Shown in pieces: positions 1-11,052 of a DNA stretch of 64,000 bases. The stretch is from Cliona cf. orientalis (Eukaryota; Porifera; Demospongiae; Clionaida; Clionaidae). A program made the position numbers and the translations under genes. How positions within the stretch are numbered: the stretch's first letter is position 1; every line of letters begins with the position of its first letter. Location: positions 1,302,001 to 1,366,000 of the forward strand of contig OZ005696.1 of the NCBI GenBank assembly GCA_963930775.1. Reading direction: 5' to 3'. The notes beneath the pieces were generated by a model, which had not been told where the DNA came from, made no database searches, and saw only the letters and a program-made list of their open reading frames with translations.

Positions 1-741
1 ATGTAACTACATGTACAAGTCTGCATAAAAGGTAGATCTGCCCCTAAGGTAATCAGCGTGGATATTGTATTATTTTGTCTGTCTCACAAACAAGACAGAG
101 AGAGCGAACGAATAATATCATTATGGAAGGCAAAACTTTTCAATGTGTCTGCACGTGCCATCATCTCATATTAGAGTATACATTAGCAGGTAGAAAAGCA
201 ACATACGTACTGCTACATGTATATTATATACTTCATAACCTTCCTATAGTATTACTGTAAATACATGCAGACATACCTTATATAGCAATGTTCGTACATG
301 TAGTACTTCATTCACTCTCTGCTGTGCTATGCCTATTAGGGTATGTGTAGTCAAGTATGTGGGTATTGTGCTGTTATATTGTGTGTGTATGTGTGATAAA
401 TGTTCTGGGTGTATTGGCTGTGCGCTGGGACTAAATTGGTCTAACTGGATTGAGCGTCAGTCCAGATTAGGCAAGGACCAGGCTGCTGTTAGCCAAACCT
501 TCACGAACAACACCAGAATTTGATTTATCTCTAGTACAATCTTTATGTGCATTACCACTATACCCAATCCGCCTGTCTACATGTATTTGTAGTACATGCA
601 TGCGTATCAGTGGTAGTAGAATCTTCTATCGCTAGTGTGATTATGACTAGCATATAGTAGTTAATTGTAGTAAGCCTCTCTCCCTCTTCCCTCCCCCTCT
701 TGACTAGTTTTGTGTTTTTATAATCTTTCCTTCCTGCACAG
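1..741. other. Upstream intronic or intergenic DNA of SHOC2
   Basis: No convincing exon is seen. A short open frame at 329-523 shows no leucine-rich repeat and is not supported. The stretch ends in a pyrimidine-rich acceptor for the first visible SHOC2 exon. It is probably intron, because SHOC2 must continue upstream. Confidence 0.6.
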
Positions 742-3700
742 ACTCTGACTACTCTCATCTTCCGTGAGAACAAGATCAGTGAGATTCCTGCAGAGATAGG
801 AGAACTCACTCAGCTGACTGCCCTCGACCTTTCACATAACAACCTACAGGACCTCCCAGAAGGTATGCCTGGTGTACGATGTTACATACACATGCACGGA
901 TCACAACAGAAAGATGTGTGTGTGTTTTTTGTTTTTTTTTTAAGTTTCCCCTTCGGGTTTACCATCATTGTGGCTATATACGAGGGCCTGGAGATAGCCA
1001 GAGGCTAGTTTGAACCAGGTCCCCTGGGACCAATGACTTTATATCGGATGCAGTGAAAACGCCTCCTCATTTTCTGGGGTAGAGCTGAGTAGACTCAAGG
1101 GAAAGGGAGAGAGAGGGGAGAGGGGGAAGGAGAGAGAGAGAGAGAGAGGGAGAGAGAGAGGGAGAGAGAGAGGGAGAGAAGCAGCAGCAGCAGCAGAGGT
1201 GGGGAGGGGGTGTACTGTTTGCATGGTGAGACATCCTTACTGGGCCTCATACTGAAGCTGCTGTGTGCTTTTGAAACAGACATTTCATGACAACACTTAC
1301 CCCCAACATCCCCCCCCCTCCCTTCTCCCTCCCCCTCCCCCTGCCTATTTGCATCATTTTCCACCACATCAATCGTATCCTTATTTACTACATGACCACA
1401 CTCAATTACCCCTTGCCCCCATATTTGTCGTGATGTAATTATCATAGCTTCCAAAACATGCGTCCTCCCAGTACCTCCCTCCCTGTCTAGGCAGGCACTG
1501 GGGCCAATTTGGCCATGATGTAATTGTGACGTAATTGAAAGCGCAGTTGAGTTATTGAGGTGGATTGGATATAATTTCAGGTATCTGGTGGTTACCATTA
1601 ATGCTTTAGAAATAGCTTTTGATAAACTGTGATTGCATAAGATCGTTTGGATGGGACTGTCAGTTTACTGGTAATAATTATTTCTTGCCTACAGAGATTG
1701 GCAACTGTACTCAGCTAGTGTTCCTGGAGCTTCAGCACAATGAGCTACAGCAGCTACCAGAGTCAGTGGGCAACTGCAAGAACCTAAGAAGACTAGGACT
1801 GAGGTGAGAATTGATCGTGCTCTCTCTCTCTTCTCTCTCCCTCCCCCCTCCTCTCCCGCTCTATTCTCTTCGCCTCCCCTTCATTGAAGCACACATTCTG
1901 GTGTGTGGTGATTTACCCCCACTGACTGTGGTAGACTAGTGGTGGGGGCTCCAGTCTTTATCTGGTTTGTAATGGCCCATTCATCTTTTCATCAAGCATA
2001 AATTTATCTCCCCATAAATCCCACAAATCCCATCAGTGGCCCACTCCAGCTGGTTTGTGGTCTAAGCCGCACTTCTGTGGTGTAATAATCGTATTCTACC
2101 AGTGAGCCATATTATAATAATATGCCTCTTATAAATTTCAAGTTCAGTACCAATATTATTGTATTTTGATGGTAATAGGAATTAGAACTAGTGTGTGTAT
2201 GTCTGTATGTATGTATCCCTATTACCTGACCAAATCCTATTTCTGCAGGTACAACAAGCTTCCGCAGCTTCCCAGCAGCTTGTGCGAGTGCACACAACTC
2301 GAGGAAATCTCACTGGAGAGCAACTCACTTCAAAGTCTACCTGTAAGTTCAGAGATGGGGAGAGAGTGAGAGAGGGGGGAGGGAGGGAGGGAGAGTAACT
2401 CACTTCAAAGTCTACCCGTAAGTTCAGAGATAGGGAGAGAGGGGGAGGGAGGGAGGGAGAGCAACTCACTTTAAAGTCTACCTGTAAGTTCAGATGGGGA
2501 GAGAGGGAGGGAGGGGGAGAGAGAGAGAGAAACCCAGTTATACAGTTATTAGCAGCTGGCTTGCTCGAATGTCAACAGGAATGCTGTTCCATTAGATTGG
2601 CTCTCTTAGTGTGGTATGCATTCACATTGTGTTGAGTGAGTGAGTGACGCTCTTTATGGGGAATTTGTACCGTGAACTAAAATCCCTCGCACAGGTGCAC
2701 ACTTTAGCTAAAGTCACTTACTCTAGGTGTACGTGAATGTTATAATATTATATTTACGCCAGACCTACCAACCACTGAAGGAAATATTTTGTCTGGATGC
2801 ATTTAGTACTTTCCCCCCTTTGGATGCTATAAATTGCAATAACTGATTCGTCCACGTAGCATGTACATGATGCAAGTGAGCTAGCGGTATAATACATAGG
2901 TGAACCGTAAATAATCATGTATGGACATGTAATGCCAAGATATCCTGAAATTGCATGCACTCAGATGGTATAATATTATTAGTTTGGGGATATACTTAGA
3001 TATTTGGGAGGGGAGGGCAGGGATTGATCCCCCTCCTTTGAAATTTCTGAAGTGTAACATACCTATAGCTCTAGAAATAGTACTAATTTACATGTATATA
3101 CACATGTACTGGAGCATGTCCGATTGTGAACCCGCAGTTGATAGTACTGTATTAATCCATCTTGATTTGCTTATTAATTTTATTGACTTTGTCTGCAGGA
3201 GAAACTGTATGGCTCAATCACCAAGATCACGTCCATCCAGCTCGGTAGAAACGCATTCAACAGCTTCCCAATACTAGAGGCTGCCCATCTACAACACATA
3301 AATGTAAGCACTATGATGTCATCATGATGTAATCCATTCACTTTCCCATTTGTAATCACATAGTCACTGAGCATGGAGCACAATAGCGTCACAAAGATCC
3401 CACTGGGGATTTTCTCACAAGCCCCTGACCTAACGAGTGTCAATCTCAACGTCAACCAAATTGCAACTCTGCCTCTTGGTGAGCCAAAATAATTAGCATA
3501 CCTGTGGTGGACAGCTATACCCTTATTTGCACGTGTACGAGGAGTATGGGTTATTTTACACACCCCACACTTGTAGATTTTGGTAACTGGGTGACCCTGA
3601 CTGAGCTGAATCTGGGGACCAACCAGCTCACCTCAATTCCTGAGGATATACAGGAACTCACAAGACTAGAGGTGCTCATACTCTCCAATAATGCCATCAG

Positions 3701-4620
3701 GGTGAGCTCTATTTGGAAGAAGTAGACCACTTTGTGTGATATTTTATCTATTCTATCTTTCCTTACCTCTTTCCTCTCTCTCTCTCTCCCTCCCCTCCCT
3801 CTTTCTCTCCCACTTATCTCTATTCCTCCCATACAATGCCATACACAGACCCTTCCAAAGGGAATTGCCGCTCTTCGTAGCCTCAGAGTGCTGGATCTAG
3901 AAGGCAACAAGCTAGAGTACCTAGCCACGGAGATCAGCTACCTCAGAGAGCTACAAAAGCTCAACGTTCAATCAAACAGAATCACTCATCTGCCAAGAGG
4001 ACTAGGGTGGGTGTCTGGTCTGTCTTACACAGTCAGTACAGCTGCATTTCTGAGCTATCTGGAGTGCCTTTGTTAATTTTATCGCTAATTGTTGGGGGAT
4101 TATCACTGCATTGTTATGCTTGTAGGTTGCTAGTGAACCTTCAACACTTGAGTGCGGGTGAGAACAACCTTTTGGAGATCCCGGCTGAAATAGGTACGCT
4201 ACTGAATTAGTAAGAATGAAAGTATTTTCAGTTAGAGGTATGTAATTACTGTAGTCCAGTTTCACTCGTCATAATTATACCTCAATTCTGCATTATGTAA
4301 TATTACCAACTGTCGTGCAGAAATGACCAAATTGTTTCAAATGGTATTGTTTAGGTACTTTGGAGAATCTTGAAGAGCTCTATCTGAACGACAACCCAAA
4401 CCTTCAATCATTACCGTACGAGCTAGCGCTGTGCAAGAGGCTTGCCCTGATGAGCGTGGAGGGCTGTCCCCTCGGCAGACTCCCTCCCCACGTCGTAGAC
4501 GGTGGACCGTCTGCCATCATACAGGTACTGAGAATGCCAGGTTTCATATGGTATAGGATCGTCAAGATAATCGATGTACCACTCTCTCCCTGTCTGTCCC
4601 CTTTCTCTCCCTCCCTCCCT

Positions 4621-4696
<76 letters not shown>

Positions 4697-4737
4697 AGCA
4701 TCTGAAATATCAAGGACCATACCGTAGCTTACGGTGA
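742..4737 (+). CDS. SHOC2: SHOC2, leucine-rich repeat scaffold (3' part, 10 exons)
   Basis: Exons read as 742-862, 1695-1803, 2249-2342, 3199-3303, 3364-3478, 3577-3701, 3849-4006, 4126-4193, 4355-4524 and 4699-4737, all phase-compatible, giving 367 residues plus stop. The product is a run of about 23-residue leucine-rich repeats. Strong family marks are MEHNS near exon 5, [34 protein letters not shown], and the end GGPSAIIQ followed by QGPYR, which is how SHOC2 terminates in animals. Family knowledge: SHOC2 bridges MRAS-GTP and PP1 catalytic subunit to dephosphorylate RAF, activating ERK signalling. The first exon seen corresponds to the middle of the repeat array, so the N-terminal RVxF-containing region and early repeats lie upstream, outside the window. 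The last exon is only 39 nt and follows a long CT tract. Reading past 4524 without splicing gives a meaningless proline/serine/leucine tail. Confidence 0.93.
2321..2500 (+). repeat. Three tandem copies of an exon end plus 5' splice site
   Basis: The end of SHOC2 exon 3 with its donor (CTACCT|GTAAGTTCAG) is repeated twice more downstream, each copy followed by a GA/GGA purine tract. Donor GT positions are 2343, 2418 and 2484. Copies differ by single substitutions (CCT/CCC, ACTTC/ACTTT). Only the first donor gives the family-consistent protein. Confidence 0.85.
4625..4693 (+). repeat. (CT)n microsatellite at a splice acceptor
   Basis: An uninterrupted CT run of about 66 nt follows a CCCT-rich stretch and directly precedes the CAATAG acceptor of the last SHOC2 exon, so it serves as its polypyrimidine tract. 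Confidence 0.95.
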
Positions 4738-5455
4738 TCATATTATAGCGCCAGTGTTATTGGGTTTTCTATAATGCAACGACAGACTATTTTTTGTATA
4801 GTGGTTTATGAAAGAGAAAAAAAACGTTTTCCACAAGTTCAATTTTAGTATACAAGAGTGCATTTAGCGGTTAATTATTATTATCAATACTGTATAAATA
4901 ATGTGTACATAACATTAATAATTATTATTCTGTTCTATTGTTTTTGCATAGGAATGTTTAGTGGTTCAATTTTTTTGTTTGTGCATTATTGAATCATCTC
5001 TCACTCTCTTTTTTTTTTCTTTTGTTTGCGTGAAATTTGTGTACATTTCACTTAATGTAAATTATTATATTATTTGGTACTATCATTAATGTATACAAGC
5101 GAAGCTCAGAAGGTGCATAATTATTACAGGGAGGATGCAGTGCTGCGGATTTTTGAGCATCGATTTTGCTTTATTAGCATATGCAAATTAGGAGTATTAT
5201 TAGGATTTTTTTAGCTTTCCACTGCACTCCCATAAAGTACAGTGTTTTCCATGATTATATCAGGATTTGGAGTACGTTCCTTAGGATTTATTGTCATAAG
5301 ATTATGGCACCCCCGAGGATGGGGATAATAATTAGTTTTCCGTTATCTTTACCGCACATTAAAGGTAAAGATCGTCAATAGCCACAAGCGCCAGGAAATG
5401 GTCGTCAAAATCACAGTTGGTAGATAACACATTGATCATACACATAATAGGGTAT
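4738..5455. other. Convergent 3' ends of SHOC2 and RPL32
   Basis: AT-rich sequence between two convergent stop codons, with no supported open reading frame. It should carry both 3' UTRs and polyadenylation signals; I could not fix either cleavage site. Confidence 0.5.
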
Positions 5456-6143
5456 CTACTCGTTCTCCTGGCTACGCACTCTAGCGTTGGGGTTGAGGAC
5501 CTTGATGTCCAACTGTTGTGCTCTCTCGATGATGTCTTTACGCTTTCTCGAAGACACATTGTGAGCTATCTCTGCAGCATAGCGACGATTGGACATCATC
5601 AGCACTTCCAGCTCCTACAGCAACCAAAAAAAAAAAAAAAAGCCATGTTCACAATCAATGCCCATCACTAGCATAATAATCATAAAAAATTTTTTTACCT
5701 ATTACTAAATTAATAGGTGGTAGCACAGCCAACAGATCCTTAGCTACGAAAACTAGCCTAGGGGTATACTATAGGGTCTATGCACGTATCATTACCTTGA
5801 TATTGTTGACGACAAACTTGAAGAAGCCATCTGGCAGGAGATTTCTGGTCTTTCTGTTGGAGCCATAGCCAATGCTAGGCATCAAATAGAGACCTTTGAA
5901 CCTACGACGCACACGGTTGTCAATACCCTTTGGCTTGCGCCAGTTACACTGCAGTGTGTGTGTGTGTGTGTGTGTGGAAGTACATATAGATCTAATTTAA
6001 ATAATGACTAATATTATCAAATTGCATTACATTTACTTTTCTGAAGGTCTTACCTTGACCTTCTTGTACCTATCAGACTGATGTCTGATGAACTTCTTTG
6101 TTCGCTTCTTGACAACTGGCACGGATCTTAAAGGCTTCGGCAT
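5456..6143 (-). CDS. RPL32: 60S ribosomal protein L32 (eL32), complete, 3 exons
   Basis: Coding exons on the minus strand are 6143-6054, 5948-5796 and 5614-5456, giving 133 residues (human protein 135). Recognisable blocks are [63 protein letters not shown] and NPNARVRS, the signature eL32 sequence, so identity is very secure. It is a structural component of the large ribosomal subunit in the cytoplasm. The start MPKPLRS is the only ATG giving a family-length N-terminus. Intron 1 carries a short TG dinucleotide run next to the acceptor. The gene is divergently arranged with the adenylate-kinase-like gene at 6469. Confidence 0.97.
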
Positions 6144-6468
6144 CCTCCCTACAAGATAAAATGATAATATAATATAGATTTTAGCCCCCTGAGAGACACA
6201 CACAGTTTATCATGTAGAGGATTAAAGAGGATACTTTTCTCCTTGGCCTACTATACGGACACCATGCAGATAGGAAAAGGGCGAAAACCACGTGGTCGCG
6301 TAGACTTAGTCACGTGCCAATAGGATTAATCACGTGATAATCTGCGTTTCTATGGCGATTTTTGCATGCGCGCGCAAGCTGCAGCTGCATGCATCAGTGA
6401 TTCCATTGCTGCATCTTTTGTCACTTTCTCAACTATTATTTGCGAAAATTTGCTAAGAATTTCTCATA
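6144..6468. promoter_or_regulatory. Bidirectional promoter RPL32 / adenylate-kinase-like gene
   Basis: A 325-bp divergent interval contains three CACGTG E-boxes at 6289-6294, 6311-6316 and 6331-6336, spaced about two helical turns apart, and a GC-rich GCATGCGCGCGC stretch near 6364-6376. Dense CACGTG sites are typical targets of bHLH-zip (Myc/Max, USF) factors, which control ribosomal protein genes in animals; that role is inference here. Confidence 0.6.
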
Positions 6469-9400
6469 ATGGGTTGTGGTGCAAGCAAAAGTGGAGCTGG
6501 TGAGGCAGATAAGACTACAAAAGATGATAATAGCAGAGCAGCAAAGGGCACAAGGAAACAATCAATTTTTGAGTATATTCCAGAAATCAAAGTCACATCT
6601 GGAGATGCAGTGAAATTAACCGAGCAGCTTCCAAGAGTAATCTTCATTTTCGGTATGGAGAAATCCTTGCAAAAACATTCTAGATTTCTCCCTAGTAGAC
6701 TATAGTTTACTTTAAAATTTGCAATGGGATTTACAAACTCAATGCATGTGTAAACAATTAGCTATAATATTATTTTCTCTACTGCTACCTGCATGTCATA
6801 TCATGTGTGTACACATTTAAGTCTATATACTATTTATGTAGTCCATACCAGATTCTATGCCTCATCTATGATTCTCAGTGACTATCCACGGTATAGGTGG
6901 TCCAGGGTCAGGTAAAGGTCGTACAGTGGCTAATCTTCAATCGATGTTTGGTATGAAGTTGATCTCCACGGAGTCCATTGTACTCAAGAATCTGCCAAAG
7001 AAACTCCAACATGTCATGGCCATTGAATCTACAGATGTAAGATGCATAAGTATCGCACTATAAAATCATAATTAATGCGCCTGGCACATGACTTGCATTA
7101 ATTATAGAAACTACACTAGCTGATTCTTGCCCGGCAATAATATCACATTTAGAAAATTTTGTGTGATATTGTCTCCAGGAAATGGCAGAGCTTGTAAAAA
7201 AGGAGCCAAATCATGTTCCGCTGGAGTGGGTATTGAGGTTTATTCAGCACACTATGGAATCCGACCCCAACCAAACATACATTGTGGATATCGTACCCAA
7301 CCTAAAGTGGCTCATCAGGAACGAGTTCCTCATCAAAGAATGCAGCCAAGAAATGTCAAAATTTGAGGAGAAAGTATGTAATTTTTGCTTCGTAAAAATT
7401 ATTAGCTCTAACTGTTAGTAAGCTATAAATATCGAGACTCTTGGTTGGGTAATAGACACTAATCCGCATAGCAAGTACGCTCGTTCTTGTTACACCAACT
7501 CTGGCAGAATAGAATGATAATAATTTTGAAATATAAGCTTTACATGTACACATACACCTATACACATGCAAATACACACTCACAGCATCCAATCTCATTT
7601 GCCATCTACCTTTCTCTATCAGAGGACAATCTCGACAAGACACTGGACTACTCCCACCATAACACCACCATGCCCCAAGGAGCCAAAGTCAATGATGAGG
7701 CTGACAATAGCCGGGCAAAGGTTATTAGATAAATATATCTGATATTATTGAAGTGCTATTATTGGGAAGTTGTAGCAATTAAACTTATGGTTTGATGCAG
7801 GAAGTGATAATTAGATGATCGATTTGGGTACTTTTCACTCTCCCCCTCCCTCTCCCTCTCTCCCTCTCTCCCCCCTCTCACTTTCTCATAGGCAGAGGAA
7901 TATGTCGGGAGTAGGTGGGGGGGGGGGGGGGGGGCACAAGTAACCATGTATAGAATCATAGTCCATAAAGCTACCCTTAATTTTTAATCACTCATTCTTT
8001 TATAATAATGTGACCTGGTCCAGGGTTTTGCCTGACTTACCAAGATACCAGAATCAAATAATAATGGCAGTCATAGTATTGACAGCATGTGTTTGCATGA
8101 CTTCAGTGGCTCTGGAAGTGGGGGGGGGGGGGGGGGGGGGGGGGGGGACACGTGCCCCTGGTGCCCCTCCTGCTTCCGCCACCTATGTTTCTCCCCCTCT
8201 CCCTCCCTCTTTCCCTCCTTCAATAACATTCCTCTCCCCTACATACAGTATCGTTTCAAGATGCAAGAGAAAGCAGTCCAGCCATTCCTGGACTACTTTC
8301 GTGACACCAAGCGCCTTGTGACAGTGGATGTGTCCAGTGGTGCAATGGAGCATATATGGGATAAAATACATGACATTCTACACTCTATGAGTCTGGTGGC
8401 ATGGAGACCAGTGGAGAGTGTGCTAATCTTTGCCATGGGTGCGTAATTGATGCTTGTTAATATAATGTTCTAGCAGATAATTTGTAAATATTTCCGGTGT
8501 GAATAAGTGACGTATACACATTCATATCCTCAAAGTATACAGACTACATCAGGAGTTGAACTTTGAAACTCAAAAAGGATTTTTTTTATACATCATGGAG
8601 TTGGCTGATCAATCGAAAAGTAGCTAACTAGCTTGACTTTTTTTGCTAGTATGCTGACTTTCTTCTTGAGCTTGCCAGCTTGGGGATAAATAATTAATCA
8701 AGTTAGCTTAGCAGCACTATAGCTAGTAGATCACTGTGTCCAGTATCAGCCACAACAATGTTGGAATGATAACACTACAGCTCTACCACAAAACCTGCCC
8801 ACACTTCCTCCAGGCCCTCAAATCGCTTGTGGGAGAATACTCCACTATGTACATTTCCTCCCCCCTCCTCCAGCTCCTTGCCTGCAGGGCCCAAGTGGAC
8901 AATGCCTGAGTTATATATTGGTGAAGCTTTTCAAACCTCCAAGTTACAGGAGCAATGCTGCATGGAGAATAATGAAATGCTATTGTATCTGATACAGGAT
9001 TCACCTGTATGATTAGCTAAGTCTTATCTAGCACAATCAGTTTGAAAATGAAGTTAACCACATGCACTACTGTTTACTATTACATCACTACAGAGGGCTT
9101 AAAAGTTGGCAATGTTGATCTATCTCAATTCGATATGACTGTCATTGTGCTAAAGGACATCACCACTGATACCAGTGCCAGTGTAGAGACGCTGCTAGAG
9201 GTGCTGAGTAAGCATATTGACACACTGGCTGATGCGTCACACTATTTTGTCATCGACCCTACTGATACAACAATCATGTCGGCAAACATCAATGGGGTAT
9301 GATAAAAATGCAGAGATATGCAAAAAAGTTAAAGCACATAGCTATTGATTAAAAATGTCTCCTACAGTTCAACAAGAAAGAGATTGTATTCTCAGATGTG

Positions 9401-9936
9401 AGAGACCATGACGAAGGCTGTGTCAATAAATTCAGCAAGAGGTAGGGTGATCTTGCATGCATAATAATTATTGATGAGGTTTTTTTAGGTACTATGCCAT
9501 TCTGGTCAACCAGCACAAAAGAATATCTGGAAAACACTAGAAAGGGCTTGGCCTAATTGGGAGAGGGGGGCAGTGCAAATTATGGGCCTGGCCAATCCGT
9601 TTAACTTAATTTGTAGCTACCACCTCTTTCCATGCTAAATCCACATCATGCATGTTAACTAGTGTAAATGGATCTATAGCAGTGGATGCCCAGCCACCTG
9701 CTCATACAACCAAACTCTTACAATAAGCATAGTTTATGTGACCACAGTTTTATGATTATGGGATTATATTTTTTGACTTGCTCAGGCTTAACTCATTGAT
9801 AGGAGGAGAGAAGCCATACTTTAAGGCAGTTTGCTCCAGTGAAGACGAGACCCTTCTCTTCCCAGCGCCAACCGATGACCACTTCTGCCAGCAAATGGCA
9901 CTGTGCATGGCAGAGAAACATCCATCTAAGCGATGA
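6469..9936 (+). CDS. Adenylate-kinase-like P-loop protein, myristoylated, degenerate active site
   Basis: Eight phase-consistent exons: 6469-6652, 6879-7036, 7179-7373, 7625-7720, 8249-8438, 9094-9296, 9368-9441, 9786-9936; 416 residues. The N-terminus MGCGASK fits an N-myristoylation plus cysteine palmitoylation signal, so membrane attachment is likely. A P-loop GGPGSGKG lies at about residues 69-76. Later segments align with the adenylate kinase fold: YIVDIVPN sits where kinases have the DG[FY]PR strand, and QPFLDYF...VTVDVSSGAMEHIWDKI matches the C-terminal helix and strand of the core. The family's DGxPR motif is replaced by DIVPN, and the LID-type RxDD region is poorly kept, so nucleotide binding is plausible but normal phosphotransfer is doubtful. 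The last 150 or so residues are not recognised. Exon 4 is the least certain junction. Confidence 0.75.
7917..7934 (+). repeat. Poly-G run (18 nt) in intron
   Basis: Homopolymer G run in the intron between exons 4 and 5 of the adenylate-kinase-like gene, preceded by CT-rich sequence. Confidence 0.9.
8120..8147 (+). repeat. Poly-G run (28 nt) in intron
   Basis: Twenty-eight consecutive G residues in the same intron, 101 nt before exon 5. Frames crossing it encode polyglycine but are intronic. Confidence 0.9.
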
Positions 9937-11052
9937 CACGCCTACTCATGCAAATCTAAACAATTTCATGTGATGGTGACATAATCTGTCATCACAACTG
10001 TACTACATATGAGCAAACTCATCATTATCAAGCTCTATACTATCAAAAGGAGGAGCATGCATGGCCTATCACTAGCAATTTAACACCTCATGAATCTGTT
10101 CACAAATAATAATAATAATAATATATGTAATATTATTAATATTGATCTTGCATGCAATGTCTAATAAAAGATTTATACAGAGGGGCTTCAAATTGTAGAC
10201 TTCTGCCAAGTTTGTGGTTGGGTTGAGGGTCACAGTTAAGGGCTTCCACACCCCAAAGGGAGGGCATAACTATTATGCAGTATATTATAATAGCCAGACA
10301 GTGGTTTGTAGTGACATTAGCAGTCTGCCCACCATTTTGGTGTAACTAAGATTTGAATTTTGACAGATGCCTATAGCTAGTAGTTACGTGCTCTTTTCTA
10401 TTAAAACTATACCCTCCTTTTAATTAGGAAATGTCAAATTGCAACTGTGCTATAACAACCTATAACCTGGATTAATAAGACCCCTATAATGCGGGCACCT
10501 CCTTTAATCAGCTACACACTAATTTAATAATGTAAAGTGCTAGCTTTCCCAAAGGCGTCTGGAATAAAAAAAATGTAATATCTCATGCATGCATGGATCA
10601 ATTGATCGTACATAACCAAGCCACAGTGAGCTAGTACACGTGTGCATCATGCATGCATGACTCTAGTCTATAGCATGATAATATATGCACAATACTCATG
10701 GAGGCCACAGAAGTGATCAATCAATGCAAGTGCTGGTTACTCTGTTGTGTTTAAAACATTTGTGGTCAGAAAGGTACACAATGAACATACAAAAATGAAC
10801 ACAAACTACTAATTAGTAATGAGTTACATAACAATTCTTCAAGATAATAACTTTCTGAATAATAAGCGTACATTTAAATCGACCAAACTGAAAGATCGTG
10901 CGATAATATGTACAGTCTTAGTCATTGTGATGATCACGTGATACAAATTTCCAATTAGCAGTGGTGAAGTGAGGGGCAGGGGACAAAATAACAAAAATTA
11001 CTGTGTGTACAGCATTAATAATAATATTATTACTATAGTTATTATAAGACTG
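9937..11052. other. Intergenic, convergent 3' flanks
   Basis: AT-rich sequence between the convergent adenylate-kinase-like and RING2 genes, with no open frame worth naming. AATAAA occurs near 10160 (AATAAAAG) and could be the polyadenylation signal of the upstream gene. Confidence 0.5.

Noticed and set aside
4525-4698. Unspliced continuation of SHOC2 into a leucine/serine tail
   Set aside because: It translates the CT microsatellite; the spliced 39-nt exon gives the conserved SHOC2 end.
8010-8446. Polyglycine-containing frames joined to kinase-like exon 5
   Set aside because: The upstream part is intronic G-run sequence; exon 5 begins at the acceptor at 8249.
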